In this document: in pieces, positions 16,516 through 24,122 of the stretch
Layout of the letters: each line of letters opens with the position of its first letter
How positions within the stretch are numbered: position 1 is the first letter of the stretch
From: Pseudomonadota bacterium
GTDB lineage: Bacteria > Pseudomonadota > Alphaproteobacteria > SHVZ01
Length of the DNA stretch: 64,000 nucleotides
Reading direction: 5' to 3'
NCBI GenBank assembly: GCA_016195085.1
Contig: JACQAG010000048.1
Span: 82,488 to 146,487 of the forward strand
The notes under the pieces: model-generated
Database searches by the model: none
The model's input: only the letters and a program-made list of their open reading frames with translations
Told to the model about the DNA's origin: nothing
Program-made: the position numbers and the translations under genes

Positions 16516-17377
16516 ACCAGAAGATGATTCCGGGCCGGTCACGCGGCCAACGTCGCTCGGGCGCTTGCTGAATGGGATCGGTCACATCATCTTGGCCGTC
16601 GGTGCCATCTTCATGGTGCTGCCGATCCTGTGGATGGTGTCGACCTCGTTCAAGCCGCCGACCGAGGTGTCGCTCTGGCCGCCGGAGCTCATTCCTAGCC
16701 AGCCCACCTGGGACAACTACACCGGCATCTTCGACGATGCGCCGTTCCATGTGTATTTTCTGAACAGTGTCGGCTACTCGCTCGTGGCGACGATCAGCGT
16801 GATGGTGACCTCGCTGCTCGCCGGTGCCATCTTCGGCAAGTACAACTTTCCCGGTCGCGTCTTCCTCTTCATGGTGATCATCGCGACCGCGATCGTGCCA
16901 TTCGAGGCCTACATCATCCCGCTCTACATCCAGATCATCGATCTGGATTGGGTCAATACGCCCCAGGGCATCGTGCTCCCGACCCTGTTCCTCAGCTTCG
17001 GGGTGTTTCTCCTGCGCCAGCACGTCTCTTCGGCCATACCGACCGAGCTCCTGGAAGCCGGCCGCGTCGACGGGGCTTCGGAATGGTGGATCTTGCGGAG
17101 GGTGATCACGCCCTTGTCGGCGCCGGCCTTGAGCGCCATCGGCATCTTCGCTTTCATCCAGGCCTGGGGCGCGTTCTTTTGGCCGCTGATCGTGGCGAAC
17201 GATCAGGATTTGTTCAACATGGAGCTTGGCCTGCAGATCTTCCAATTCCGCTTCAGCGCCGACTACGGCAAGCTGATGGCGGGTTCGGTCATCTCCACCC
17301 TACCGATGCTGATCGCCTTCCTCGTCCTCCGCCGGCGCATCATCGAGAGCGTGGCTCTCTCCGGCCTCAAGGGCTAG
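16508..17377 (+). CDS. ABC sugar-type permease, UgpE/MalG-like
   Basis: 289 residues with the N-terminal ILWMVSTSFKPPTEV pattern typical of MalG/UgpE proteins, six hydrophobic segments and the EAA loop LLEAGRVDGASEWWILRRVI. An AAAAGGAGG ribosome site lies inside the end of the previous gene. No ATPase gene follows, so the importer must borrow an MsmX/UgpC-type ATPase encoded elsewhere; the UgpC-like ATPase at 48312-49373 is one possibility. Confidence 0.92.
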   Translation: MVRPEDDSGPVTRPTSLGRLLNGIGHIILAVGAIFMVLPILWMVSTSFKPPTEVSLWPPELIPSQPTWDNYTGIFDDAPFHVYFLNSVGYSLVATISVMVTSLLAGAIFGKYNFPGRVFLFMVIIATAIVPFEAYIIPLYIQIIDLDWVNTPQGIVLPTLFLSFGVFLLRQHVSSAIPTELLEAGRVDGASEWWILRRVITPLSAPALSAIGIFAFIQAWGAFFWPLIVANDQDLFNMELGLQIFQFRFSADYGKLMAGSVISTLPMLIAFLVLRRRIIESVALSGLKG

Positions 17378-17404
17378 GCGCGCATGTCCGGCAAGGGAGC
17401 CGGC

Positions 17405-18475
17405 ATGACGAGCATCGGCGCCGCAACGCGTTCCTACGAAGCCTGGCTCCGCCGCGAGCTCAAGGTGCGCGAAGCCGATCTCGCGCTCAAGCATCGCTTG
17501 ATGGCATCGGGGGTGCTGCCGTTCCTCCGCGGCACGTTCTACCGCTGGGTCTCGCTTTGGCATGAGCGCTGCCCCGAGCTCACTGACGCACCCAGCGTGC
17601 TCGCCGTCGGCGATCTCCATATCGAGAATTTCGGCACCTGGCGCGACGCCGAGGGGCGGCTCGTCTGGGGCATCAACGACGTGGATGAGGCCGCGTCCAT
17701 GCCCTACACCATCGATCTCGTGCGTCTGGCGACGAGCGCGGTGCTTGCCGCCAAGGATCGGCATTTGACCATGTCGGCGAAGGCCCTGTGCAAGGCCATT
17801 CTCAAGGGCTACCGGACGTCGCTCGCGAGCGGCGGCCGCGCCTTCGTGCTCGAGGAGGGCCAACCAGCGCTTCGCGCCATCGCCCTCTCGGCCGAGCGCG
17901 AGCCGGACCGGTATTGGCAACACCTGGCGAGCCTCCGCCCGGTGGCGGCCCCGGCGACGGTGCGCGACCTCATTGCCGCGCAGCTTCCGGGTCCGCTCGC
18001 CCTGTTCAGGACCGTCCGTCGCGTCGCCGGCATCGGCAGTCTCGGCCGGCCGCGCTATGTCGGGATCGGCCTCTGGCATGGTGCCTATGTGGCGCACGAA
18101 GCGAAGGCGATGCTGCCCTCGGCCTATGACTGGGCACTCGACCGCCCGACGGCGAGGATCCGCGGCGCCGAGATTCTCGCCCGCGCCGTGCGGTGTCCCG
18201 ATCCGTTCCTGACGATCGGCGACCGCTGGCAGCTGCGCCGCCTGGGGCCGCACTGCTCGCGCATCGAGCTTGCGATGCTGCCCGAGCGGCGCGACGAGCG
18301 GCATCTCCTCGAGGCCATGGGTTGGGAGACCGCAAATCTGCACCTCGGCAGCCCCAAGGCTGCCGCCCTGGCGGCGGCCGATCTGGAGCGGCGCCCGAAA
18401 TTCTGGCTCTTCGAGGCAGCCAAGCGCATGGCAAAGGCGACAACGGCGGACTGGCAGGAGTGGCGCCGGCGCTAG
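17405..18475 (+). CDS. DUF2252 family protein
   Basis: About 356 residues. VLAVGDLHIENFGTWRDAEG and INDVDEAASMPYTIDLVRLA are the hallmark blocks of DUF2252, whose HxD/N and D patterns recall aminoglycoside phosphotransferase/kinase-fold catalytic loops. No biochemical role is established for this family as far as I know. The start at 17405 has GGGAG five bases upstream; ATG at 17384 is the alternative. It is close behind the permease pair, which hints at cotranscription, but a functional link is unproven. Confidence 0.85.
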   Translation: MTSIGAATRSYEAWLRRELKVREADLALKHRLMASGVLPFLRGTFYRWVSLWHERCPELTDAPSVLAVGDLHIENFGTWRDAEGRLVWGINDVDEAASMPYTIDLVRLATSAVLAAKDRHLTMSAKALCKAILKGYRTSLASGGRAFVLEEGQPALRAIALSAEREPDRYWQHLASLRPVAAPATVRDLIAAQLPGPLALFRTVRRVAGIGSLGRPRYVGIGLWHGAYVAHEAKAMLPSAYDWALDRPTARIRGAEILARAVRCPDPFLTIGDRWQLRRLGPHCSRIELAMLPERRDERHLLEAMGWETANLHLGSPKAAALAAADLERRPKFWLFEAAKRMAKATTADWQEWRRR

Positions 18476-18563
18476 GCAGCGGCAGCCTTGCCGCCGATGG
18501 ACCGCCGGCACCGGCCGGTGCTAGCCTGTTTCCGATCCGACACAACGCCAGGGGAGCACGGCC

Positions 18564-20156
18564 ATGACCCACCCTCTTTGCTGGTCCGCCTTGCAGAGCG
18601 CGCCGGCGCTGCTGCTTGCCGCAAGCCTGCTGGCGCCGGGCACGGCCTCAGCCCAGCCGAAGGTGCTGAAATACACGCCCCAGGCCAATGTCGGCACCAT
18701 GGACCCGGTCAACAATTTGAGCTCGGTCACCCACCAGCATAGCTGGCTCATCTACGACAATCTCTTCGGCCTCGACGGCACCGGATCGCCACAGCCGCAG
18801 ATGGTCGAGAGCTTCAAGCTCAGCCCCGATGGCCGGGACTACAGCCTCACCTTGCGGCCCGGCCTCAAGTTCCACGACGGCACGCCGGTGCGCGTGGCCG
18901 ACGTCATTGCCTCCATCAAGCGCTGGGCGGCGAAGGATCCCGGCGGCAGACGTCTCGTCGGTCTCGGCATGGAGCTGAAGCCGGCTGATGAGCGCAGCTT
19001 CACGCTGACCCTCAAGGAGCCTTGGGGCTCGACCACGACGGTGCTGGCCCAGGGCGCCACGGCGCTCTTCATCATGCGCGAGAAGGAGGCCACGAGCGAT
19101 CCCAGCACACCGGTCACCGAGTATGTCGGCTCCGGACCGTTTCGCTTCGTCAAGGACGAGTGGCAGCCCGGCAGCAAGCTCGTCTACCAGAAATTTGCCG
19201 ACTACGTGCCGCGTGCGGAACCGGCCAATTCCGTCGCCGGCGGCAAGGTCGCCAAGGTCGACCGCATCGAATGGGTGATCCTGCCGGACGCCACCACCGC
19301 GGTGGCGGCCTTGAACCAGGGCGAGATCGACATCTACGAAACGCCGCCCCTGGATCTGCTGCCGGTCTTGAAGCGCAACAAGGACATCCAGATCAAGGTC
19401 ATCAACCGCCAAGGTGCTCTCGGCTATTTCCGGCCGAATTTCCTCTTTCCGCCCTTCAACGACGTACGCGCGCGCCATGCTCTCCAGCTCATCGTCAACC
19501 AGGAGGACTACATGCGCGCCGCCGTCGGCAGCGACCCGGACAATTGGCGGGTCTGCTGGGCGGTCATGGTGTGCGGCACGCCGACCGCGAGCGAGGCCGG
19601 CAGCGAGCCCTACCGCAAGCCCGACCTCGCCAAGGCCAAGGCGCTCATGGCCGAGGCCGGCTACAAGGGCGAGAAGATCGTCGTCCTGCAGCCCGTCGAC
19701 CAGCAGATCATCCGCGACATGGCGCAGGTGACGATCCAGCGCCTGACCGATATCGGCGTCAACGTCGAGGCGGTCGCGGTCGATTGGGCGTCGGTGCTGC
19801 AGCGGGGCAACAAGAAGGATCCGCCCGGCCAAGGCGGCTGGCACATATTCTCCAGCTGGTCGGTGGGCCAGATCATGGGCAGCGCCATCAACAACGTGCA
19901 GATCGACTCGCCCTGCGACGGCAGCGGCTATCGCGGCTGGTCCTGCGACCCGGAGATGCAGAGGCTGTTGGGGGAGTGGGCCAAGGAGGGCGATCTCGCC
20001 AAGCGCAAGGCCATCGGCGAGAAGATCCAAATCCAGGCGATGACCTTCGTGCAATACGTTCCGGTCGGCCAGTTCTTCCAGCCCTTGGCCATGCGCGCCA
20101 ATATCAAGGGCATGCAGGAGAACATGATCCCGGTGTTCTGGAACGTGGAGAAATAG
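18564..20156 (+). CDS. Family 5 (peptide/nickel type) solute-binding protein
   Basis: 530 residues with a Sec signal peptide ending at ASA-QPK. VLKYTPQANVGTMDPVNNLS, the block LRPGLKFHDGTPVRVADVI and YVGSGPFRFVKDEW are SBP_bac_5 signatures of the DppA/OppA class. AGGGGAG precedes the ATG. There are no permease or ATPase genes beside it. It shares long blocks (GSGPFRFVKDEW, DYVPR.EP, PPLDLLP) with the orphan binding protein at 29431-31008, so the two are paralogues. The ligand is unknown and could be an oligopeptide, opine or other amphipathic compound. Confidence 0.9.
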   Translation: MTHPLCWSALQSAPALLLAASLLAPGTASAQPKVLKYTPQANVGTMDPVNNLSSVTHQHSWLIYDNLFGLDGTGSPQPQMVESFKLSPDGRDYSLTLRPGLKFHDGTPVRVADVIASIKRWAAKDPGGRRLVGLGMELKPADERSFTLTLKEPWGSTTTVLAQGATALFIMREKEATSDPSTPVTEYVGSGPFRFVKDEWQPGSKLVYQKFADYVPRAEPANSVAGGKVAKVDRIEWVILPDATTAVAALNQGEIDIYETPPLDLLPVLKRNKDIQIKVINRQGALGYFRPNFLFPPFNDVRARHALQLIVNQEDYMRAAVGSDPDNWRVCWAVMVCGTPTASEAGSEPYRKPDLAKAKALMAEAGYKGEKIVVLQPVDQQIIRDMAQVTIQRLTDIGVNVEAVAVDWASVLQRGNKKDPPGQGGWHIFSSWSVGQIMGSAINNVQIDSPCDGSGYRGWSCDPEMQRLLGEWAKEGDLAKRKAIGEKIQIQAMTFVQYVPVGQFFQPLAMRANIKGMQENMIPVFWNVEK

Positions 20157-20167
20157 CCGCGCGTAGC

Positions 20168-20269
20168 GCCCCCACCCTAACCCTCCCCCGCCTAAAGGCG
20201 AGGGAGGGAACATGCAGCCGAGCTCCTTTCCCTCCCTCGCCTTTAGGCGGGGGAGGGTAGGGTGGGGGC
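20168..20269. repeat. Intergenic palindromic repeat, family B (102 bp)
   Basis: GCCCCCACCCTAACCCTCCC at the left is matched by its complement at the right, with an internal pair CCTCCCTCGCCTTTAGGCGG-type arms. It has the same 102-bp length and outer sequence as the copy at 10558-10659. It separates the binding-protein gene from the GMC pseudogene. Confidence 0.88.
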
Positions 20270-20273
20270 ATCG

Positions 20274-20501
20274 TCAAAGCCTCCCCTTCCGCATGCGCTG
20301 GGCCACATGCGCGCCGATCATGGCGGCGGTCAGATGCGTGTTGGCGTGGCACCAGGGTCGGCACGACCGCCGCATCGATGAGGCGGCAGTCGGCATCGAC
20401 GGCCGTCGGCTCGTCGCCGGGTCGAGATTGGCATCGTTGGTGGAAACGCGCCGCCCGTCCGGCGTATTGTTGATGGCGTAAGGCGTCTCGGAGGCGTTGC
20501 C
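20274..20501 (-). pseudogene. Remnant of a GMC-family oxidoreductase C-terminus
   Basis: Read leftwards, three pieces in different frames join into the end of a GMC oxidoreductase: INNTPDGRRVSTNDANLDPA, then VDADCRLIDAAVVPTLVP, then ANTHLTAAMIGAHVAQRM and a stop. VDADCRL...VVPT and the closing helix match the conserved FAD-enzyme tail (choline dehydrogenase/glucose-methanol-choline family). Two frameshifts and loss of everything upstream, where the epimerase gene now begins, show that it is dead. It fills the gap between the family B repeat and 20502. Confidence 0.7.
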
Positions 20502-21299
20502 ATGATCGACCCAGCCAGCGACCGCGTGCTCATCACCGGTGCTGCCGGCGCGATCGGCACCACGCTCCGCCGGGGCTTTCGCGAGCGCTACAAGCACCTC
20601 CGGCTGATGGACATCCGCCTCATTCCCGACCTCGCCGACAACGAGGCGTGGATCCAAGCCGACGTCGCCGATGCCGCCAGCCTCGAGCGGGCGCTGGAGG
20701 GGGTAGCCGGTCTCGTGCATCTCGCCGGCTCGGGCCAGCCGGAGAACTTGGATTCGCTGGTGCATGTGAACCTCATCGGACTCGTCCGCATCTTTGATGC
20801 GGCGCGTGCGGCAGGTGTCAGGCGGATCGTGTTCGCCAGCAGCAATCACGCCTTCGGCATGTATCCGATCACCGAGCGGGTGACGCCGGCGCATCCGCCG
20901 AGGCCCGACAGCCTCTACGGCGCCTTCAAGTTGCTGGGCGAGACCTTGCTGCGCTACTACTACGACAAGCACCGCATCTCCTCGGTGTCCTTGCGCATCG
21001 GCACCTTCCGGCCGGAGCCGATCGATCAGCGCTCGCTGGCAACCTGGCTCAGCCCCGCCGACATGGTGCAGCTCGCCGACAAGTCGCTGATCCATCCCAA
21101 TCCCGGCTGCCTGGTGATCAACGGCTATTCCGCCAATACCCGGATCAAGACCTACGATCCGAATTGGGACACCTTGGGCTACCGTCCGCTCGACGATGCC
21201 GAACGCCATCGCGACGCGCTGAAGGCGAAGGGCATCGATATCGACGGCCCGTGGGAGTGGCCCGAGCATGGCGGCACCTATCCGAGCGAGCCTTGGTGA
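20502..21299 (+). CDS. NAD-dependent epimerase/dehydratase, uronate dehydrogenase-like
   Basis: 265 residues of the extended SDR type. The Rossmann motif is VLITGAAGAIGTTLRR, the active site is ASSNHAFGMYP followed by YGAFK (Tyr-x3-Lys), and LRIGTFRPEPIDQRSLATWL resembles uronate dehydrogenase (Udh). Udh oxidises galacturonate or glucuronate to the aldarolactone in the cytosol. Related SDRs act on other sugars, so the substrate is only a suggestion. Its promoter region overlaps the GMC pseudogene. Confidence 0.8.
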   Translation: MIDPASDRVLITGAAGAIGTTLRRGFRERYKHLRLMDIRLIPDLADNEAWIQADVADAASLERALEGVAGLVHLAGSGQPENLDSLVHVNLIGLVRIFDAARAAGVRRIVFASSNHAFGMYPITERVTPAHPPRPDSLYGAFKLLGETLLRYYYDKHRISSVSLRIGTFRPEPIDQRSLATWLSPADMVQLADKSLIHPNPGCLVINGYSANTRIKTYDPNWDTLGYRPLDDAERHRDALKAKGIDIDGPWEWPEHGGTYPSEPW

Positions 21300-21384
21300 G
21301 GTGGCGAAACCTTCGGCCCTGGCAAGGCTCAGCACCGTCTGGCGATCGCTCGCGCACACCCGTCGTCGTGCCCGGAAACCGGCC

Positions 21385-22041
21385 ATGACGGGGATGCGGG
21401 CGCTCATGGAGGAGATCGATGCCGAGATGGCGTGGACGGCCGAGACGACCGGTCGTGCCCGCCTGTCCGAACGGGTGCGGAACGTGATCGCCAAGGTGCC
21501 GCGCCAGGCCTTCGTGCCCGAGGGGGCGGCGGAGTTCGCTTGGCTCAATCACCCCTTGCCGATCGGCCATGGTCAAACCATCTCCCAGCCCTTCATCGTC
21601 GCCTTGATGACCGATCTCCTCGACCTCGCGCCGGAGGACGTGGTGTTGGAAGCGGGCACCGGCTCCGGCTATCAAGCAGCAGTGCTCTCCGAGCTGGCGC
21701 GCTTCGTCTATTCGGTGGAACTGGTGCCGGATTTGGCGGCAGCGGCGGCGGAGCGCCTGAAGCGTCTCGGCCACGGCAATGTCGAGGTCAAGGCCGGCGA
21801 CGCCTGGCAGGGCTGGCCGGAACGCGCACCCTTCGATGCGATCATCGTCACCGCGGCGGCAGCCAGGCTGCCGGAGACATTGGTCGACCAGCTCAAACCC
21901 CGCGGGCGCCTGGTCGTTCCGATCGGACCCAGGCGCGGGCCGCAAATGCTGACCCGCCTCGTCAAGGAGGCGACCGGCAAGCACCGAATGGAAGACGTGC
22001 TACCGGTCGCCTTCGTGCCTTTCGTCAGCGCGTCCGCTTAA
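21385..22041 (+). CDS. Protein-L-isoaspartate O-methyltransferase family protein
   Basis: About 218 residues, the usual PCMT size. The SAM site VVLEAGTGSGYQAAVLSEL and the PCMT motifs PIGHGQTISQPFIVALM and GRLVVPIG are clear. The enzyme methylates abnormal isoaspartyl residues so that proteins can be repaired. The frame is open back to 21268, overlapping the epimerase gene, but ATG at 21385 gives the family length; GTG at 21301 is the alternative. The Thr/Ile context of the GQTIS loop is conserved. Confidence 0.85.
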   Translation: MTGMRALMEEIDAEMAWTAETTGRARLSERVRNVIAKVPRQAFVPEGAAEFAWLNHPLPIGHGQTISQPFIVALMTDLLDLAPEDVVLEAGTGSGYQAAVLSELARFVYSVELVPDLAAAAAERLKRLGHGNVEVKAGDAWQGWPERAPFDAIIVTAAAARLPETLVDQLKPRGRLVVPIGPRRGPQMLTRLVKEATGKHRMEDVLPVAFVPFVSASA

Positions 22042-22081
22042 GGCCGGCGGCGGCGCACCCAGCGGCAATCCCTCCATAGGA

Positions 22082-22921
22082 ATGTCAAACATGGATATCG
22101 GCAACCTGTTTTGGCTGTTCTTCATCGTCACCGCGCTGCAGCCGATGATCCGTCAGCGCATGCTCGTCTATATGCGCCGGCGCGCCATCGCCCGGCTGCA
22201 GGAGCGCCGGGGCAGCCGGGTGATCGCGCTCGTCCATCGCCAGGAGACCATGCGCCTCCTCGGCTTCCCGGTGATGCGCTACATCGACATCGACGATTCC
22301 GAGGCGATCATCCGGGCCGTACGCTCGACCGATCGCGGCACGCCCTTGGATCTGATCATGCATACGCCGGGCGGCTTGGTGCTGGCCTCGCTCCAGATCG
22401 CCCGCGCGCTCCGCGAGCATCCCTCCAAGGTGACGGTCTTCGTGCCGCATATGGCGATGTCCGGCGGCACCTTGATCGCGCTCGCGGCCGACGAGATCGT
22501 CATGGCCTCCCACGCCATGCTGGGTCCGATCGATCCGCAGATCGGCGAGTACCCCGCCGCCTCGCTGGCGAAGGTCTTGCGCGACAAGCCGATCGCCGAG
22601 ATCGACGACCGCACCGTCATCCTGGCCGACGTCGCCCGCAAGGCGACCGACCAGGTTTGCACCGCCGCCGCCGACCTGTTGAGCAAGCACATGACCCCCG
22701 ACCAGGCGAAAAGCCTGGCCGAGCGCCTGTCGAGCGGGATCTGGACCCACGACTACCCGATCACCGCAGTCGAGGCGCAGGGCCTCGGGCTCAAGATCTC
22801 CATCGACATGCCCCAGGAGGTCCTGGACATGATGGCGCTCTATCCCCAGCCGGTCCGGGCGGTGCCGTCGGTGGAGTACTTGCCGACGCCGCCGCCGGCC
22901 CCGTACCGGCAAGGGCGGTGA
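22082..22921 (+). CDS. SDH-family (ClpP-fold) serine protease, membrane anchored
   Basis: 279 residues. A short N-terminal membrane helix (about 6-22) precedes a ClpP/crotonase-fold domain. LIMHTPGGLVLASLQIA and MAMSGGTLIALAADEIVM, carrying the nucleophile serine, match the serine dehydrogenase proteinase family (PF01972), relatives of SppA. MLGPIDPQIGEYPA is another family block. Such proteins are thought to degrade peptides at the membrane; precise substrates are unknown. ATG at 22082 or 22091 could be used. Confidence 0.88.
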   Translation: MSNMDIGNLFWLFFIVTALQPMIRQRMLVYMRRRAIARLQERRGSRVIALVHRQETMRLLGFPVMRYIDIDDSEAIIRAVRSTDRGTPLDLIMHTPGGLVLASLQIARALREHPSKVTVFVPHMAMSGGTLIALAADEIVMASHAMLGPIDPQIGEYPAASLAKVLRDKPIAEIDDRTVILADVARKATDQVCTAAADLLSKHMTPDQAKSLAERLSSGIWTHDYPITAVEAQGLGLKISIDMPQEVLDMMALYPQPVRAVPSVEYLPTPPPAPYRQGR

Positions 22922-23057
22922 GGGACAACCAAGGCGAAATTGATCTCGTACGGGGTCCGTTGGTGCCGACGGAATTACCTGTCCGGGCACGCGCTGGCAC
23001 GGTGACGGGACTTGACGCGGTCGGCAGTACGATCGCGGAGAGGTTCATGCCGCTTTA

Positions 23058-23094
23058 CTACGTCATTGACGGATCTACGTCAGTGACGTAGTTA
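23058..23094 (+). promoter_or_regulatory. Tandem 17-bp operator and promoter of the BrnT-type toxin-antitoxin operon
   Basis: Two adjacent 17-bp units lie at 23058-23074 and 23075-23091. The second, CTACGTCAGTGACGTAG, is a perfect palindrome and the first is an imperfect copy. They overlap a candidate promoter, TTGACG at 23066 and TAGTTA at 23089 with 17 bases between. This placement is ideal for autorepression by the HTH antitoxin. The toxin ATG follows at 23100. Confidence 0.7.
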
Positions 23095-23099
23095 TTGCA

Positions 23100-23375
23100 A
23101 TGATCTTCGAGTGGGATGCGGCGAAGAGTCGTGTGAATGCCAAGGCGCGCGGCCTGCCATTCGAGATCGCGGTGGCGATGTTCGATGCGCCGACCTTGGA
23201 GGTTCCAGACAGGCGGCAGCAATATGGGGAGCTCAGAGTAAAGGCGACCGGGATCGTGAGAGGGATCGTGTTGGCGGCAATTTATACGGATCGGCCCGGC
23301 GCGCGGCGGATCATCAGCCTGCGCGTCGCCAACAGAAAGGAGCGTCATGCCTACCGTGCGGCGTACCCGAGCTGA
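23100..23375 (+). CDS. brnT: BrnT family toxin
   Basis: 91 residues, the size of BrnT ribonuclease toxins. The diagnostic start FEWDAAKSRVNAKARGLPFE and the end RIISLRVANRKERHAYRAAY fit the family, whose members fold like RelE and cleave RNA to halt translation. It overlaps the antitoxin gene by 29 bases. The operator just upstream suggests autoregulation by the complex. The gene lacks a clear ribosome site, the ATG lying nine bases from the putative -10, so it may be leaderless. Confidence 0.88.
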   Translation: MIFEWDAAKSRVNAKARGLPFEIAVAMFDAPTLEVPDRRQQYGELRVKATGIVRGIVLAAIYTDRPGARRIISLRVANRKERHAYRAAYPS

Positions 23376-23763
23376 TGTGGATCTCTCGAAGGTCGATTGG
23401 GCACGTCTCGAGGCGACGACTGATGCCGAGATTGATGCCCAGATTGCCGCCGATCCAGACACGGCGCCGATCTTCACCGAGCGAGAGCTGGCACGAGCAC
23501 GTCGGATCGTGCCGTCCGTTGACGCCGACGACGTGCGGGGTATCCGCCGGCGTCTTGGCCTGAGCCAGGCGGCGTTTGCGGCGCGGTTCGGGTTTACGGT
23601 CCAGACCGTGCGCAACTACGAGCAAGGTCATCGCCGGCCGGCGGGGCCGGCGCGCGTGCTGCTGCGGGTTGTGGCCAGTGAACCGGATGCGGTCACCCGT
23701 GCTCTTGGTCGCGGATCTGGAGCGAGGCGCGCGCCCGGCCGCCACCCCCGCCAACCCCGTTGA
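23347..23763 (+). CDS. Antitoxin with BrnA-like N-terminus and XRE helix-turn-helix C-terminus
   Basis: 138 residues. The first half has VDWARLEATTDAEIDAQIAA followed by DPDTAP, the BrnA toxin-binding pattern. The second half (about 60-115) is a Cro/C1-type HTH, IRRRLGLSQAAFAARFGFTV followed by QTVRNYEQGHRRPAGPA. Canonical BrnA ends in a ribbon-helix-helix domain instead. It should neutralise BrnT and bind the tandem operator. AAAGGAG lies seven bases upstream of the ATG, inside the toxin gene. The last 20 residues are Arg/Gly/Pro-rich and probably disordered. Confidence 0.85.
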   Translation: MPTVRRTRADVDLSKVDWARLEATTDAEIDAQIAADPDTAPIFTERELARARRIVPSVDADDVRGIRRRLGLSQAAFAARFGFTVQTVRNYEQGHRRPAGPARVLLRVVASEPDAVTRALGRGSGARRAPGRHPRQPR

Positions 23764-23800
23764 CAGGGGCCTCCGGCCTCCTTATGTTCCGCGCTCCCTC

Positions 23801-23853
23801 GGGGGTGGACTTTGGGCGGGGGTGGTCCCCAGCCCCTCCCAAAGTCCACCCCC
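23801..23853. repeat. Perfect 16-bp inverted repeat between the TA operon and rpmJ
   Basis: The arms GGGGGTGGACTTTGGG (23801-23816) and CCCAAAGTCCACCCCC (23838-23853) are perfect complements around a 21-base spacer, itself partly self-complementary. No T-tract follows. It may isolate the TA transcript from rpmJ. Not seen elsewhere in the window. Confidence 0.7.
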
Positions 23854-23880
23854 GGGAAAGCCCAGCTCGGACGAGAAGCC

Positions 23881-24006
23881 ATGAAGGTCGTCAACTCGCT
23901 GAAGTCGATGAAGGCGCGGCACAAGGATTGCCGCGTGGTCAGGCGCAAGGGCCGGGTCTACGTCATCAACAAGACGAACCCGCGCTTCAAGGCCCGCCAG
24001 GGCTGA
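23881..24006 (+). CDS. rpmJ: 50S ribosomal protein L36, zinc-free alphaproteobacterial type
   Basis: 41 residues, [20 protein letters not shown]... ending [12 protein letters not shown]. It is the short basic protein of the large ribosomal subunit. The zinc-binding Cys/Cys/Cys/His set of classical L36 is lost; only Cys17 remains, as usual in alphaproteobacteria. It stands outside any ribosomal operon, which is also typical of the group. Confidence 0.95.
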   Translation: MKVVNSLKSMKARHKDCRVVRRKGRVYVINKTNPRFKARQG

Positions 24007-24122
24007 GCCTACCCTCGCCGCCCGGGTTCCATCGGGCCGTCGACTCCTTAACTTTCGCATCGCTTGCCGCCATCTGTGGCCTGTAAGCTAGCCCCAAGGG
24101 GTAGCCCGGGAGCCGCACAGCC

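Noticed and set aside
13807..16542. Long minus-strand frame of 911 codons
   Set aside because: It is antisense to the binding-protein and permease genes at 14047-16515, which have clear motifs; high GC keeps the opposite frame open.
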